Origin: an uncultured Alphaproteobacteria bacterium
GTDB taxonomy: Bacteria > Pseudomonadota > Alphaproteobacteria > Rs-D84
DNA length: 12,492 nt
NCBI GenBank assembly: GCA_904502095.1
Contig: CAJGDG010000020.1
Span: forward strand, 1-12,492
Direction of reading: 5' to 3'
Below the pieces are notes generated by a model. It was given only the letters and a program-made list of their open reading frames with translations, made no database searches and had not been told where the DNA came from. Below are positions 12,453 through 12,492 of the stretch, piece by piece. The stretch's first letter is position 1, and each line of letters opens with the position of its first letter. Position numbers and translations under genes: made by a program.

Positions 12453-12492
12453 ATGCCAACAGTAAACCAACTGATTCGGAAACCTCGTAAAA
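12453..12492 (+). CDS. rpsL: Ribosomal protein S12, 5' end only
   Basis: The first 13 residues, MPTVNQLIRKPRK, are the near-universal start of S12, the 30S protein at the decoding centre. The gene runs off the right edge of the window. A weak purine-rich site (AAAGAGAA) lies about ten bases before the ATG. In proteobacteria rpsL normally opens the str operon (rpsL-rpsG-fusA-tuf), which would be expected beyond the window. The strong promoter upstream fits a ribosomal operon. Confidence 0.95.
   Translation, partial: MPTVNQLIRKPRK

Overview
The window looks like part of the chromosome of a low-GC alphaproteobacterium, probably a small-genome, uncultured, host-associated lineage. The support is AT-biased codon use in housekeeping genes, a Gram-negative envelope (a signal-peptide protein predicted to be an outer-membrane barrel, MltG), an rpsL start at the right edge, and an intergenic palindrome built on GTCATxC...CTTGAC...GGAxCCxAGG of the kind scattered through several alphaproteobacterial genomes. 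The lineage is inferred from style and gene content, not from a phylogeny.

Layout. Positions 1-350 are a mosaic of hairpin repeats. Next comes a tiny secreted protein with tail-fibre-like sequence (468-734), facing a DedA/YqaA-type membrane protein on the minus strand (780-1355) across a shared terminator. A symmetric divergent promoter near 1382-1411 separates the latter from a rightward block: rbfA (1445), lepA (1869), an unrecognised six-cysteine protein (3682) and a tyrosine-recombinase-like protein lacking its catalytic tyrosine (4129). Then come acpP (5265) and fabF (5624). On the minus strand, a tRNA-Pro(CGG) with encoded CCA (7326-7402) lies just upstream of a 132-residue protein with 13 cysteines (6898-7296). 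Rightward again are an AMP-forming acyl-CoA synthetase (7523), an APH-fold small-molecule kinase (9264), mltG (10289), an outer-membrane protein (11387) and the first codons of rpsL (12453), behind a strong promoter and a leader of about 146 nt.

How it fits together. rbfA and lepA act in ribosome assembly and translation, acpP and fabF in fatty-acid synthesis, mltG in setting peptidoglycan strand length, and rpsL opens a ribosomal operon. The common acpP-fabF-mltG neighbourhood is interrupted here by the tRNA, the Cys-rich gene, the acyl-CoA synthetase and the kinase, so 6898-10238 reads as an accessory insert. Most units end in clear intrinsic terminators (near 752, 5524, 6873, 9211 and 12146).

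No complete new defence or mobile system is visible. The points most worth a second look are the recombinase-like protein with a lost active site, the Cys-rich protein behind tRNA-Pro, two consecutive genes that look leaderless, a hairpin that could hide the ribosome-binding site of the outer-membrane protein gene, and the structured rpsL leader. All promoters were read by eye from -35/-10 similarity and are predictions.
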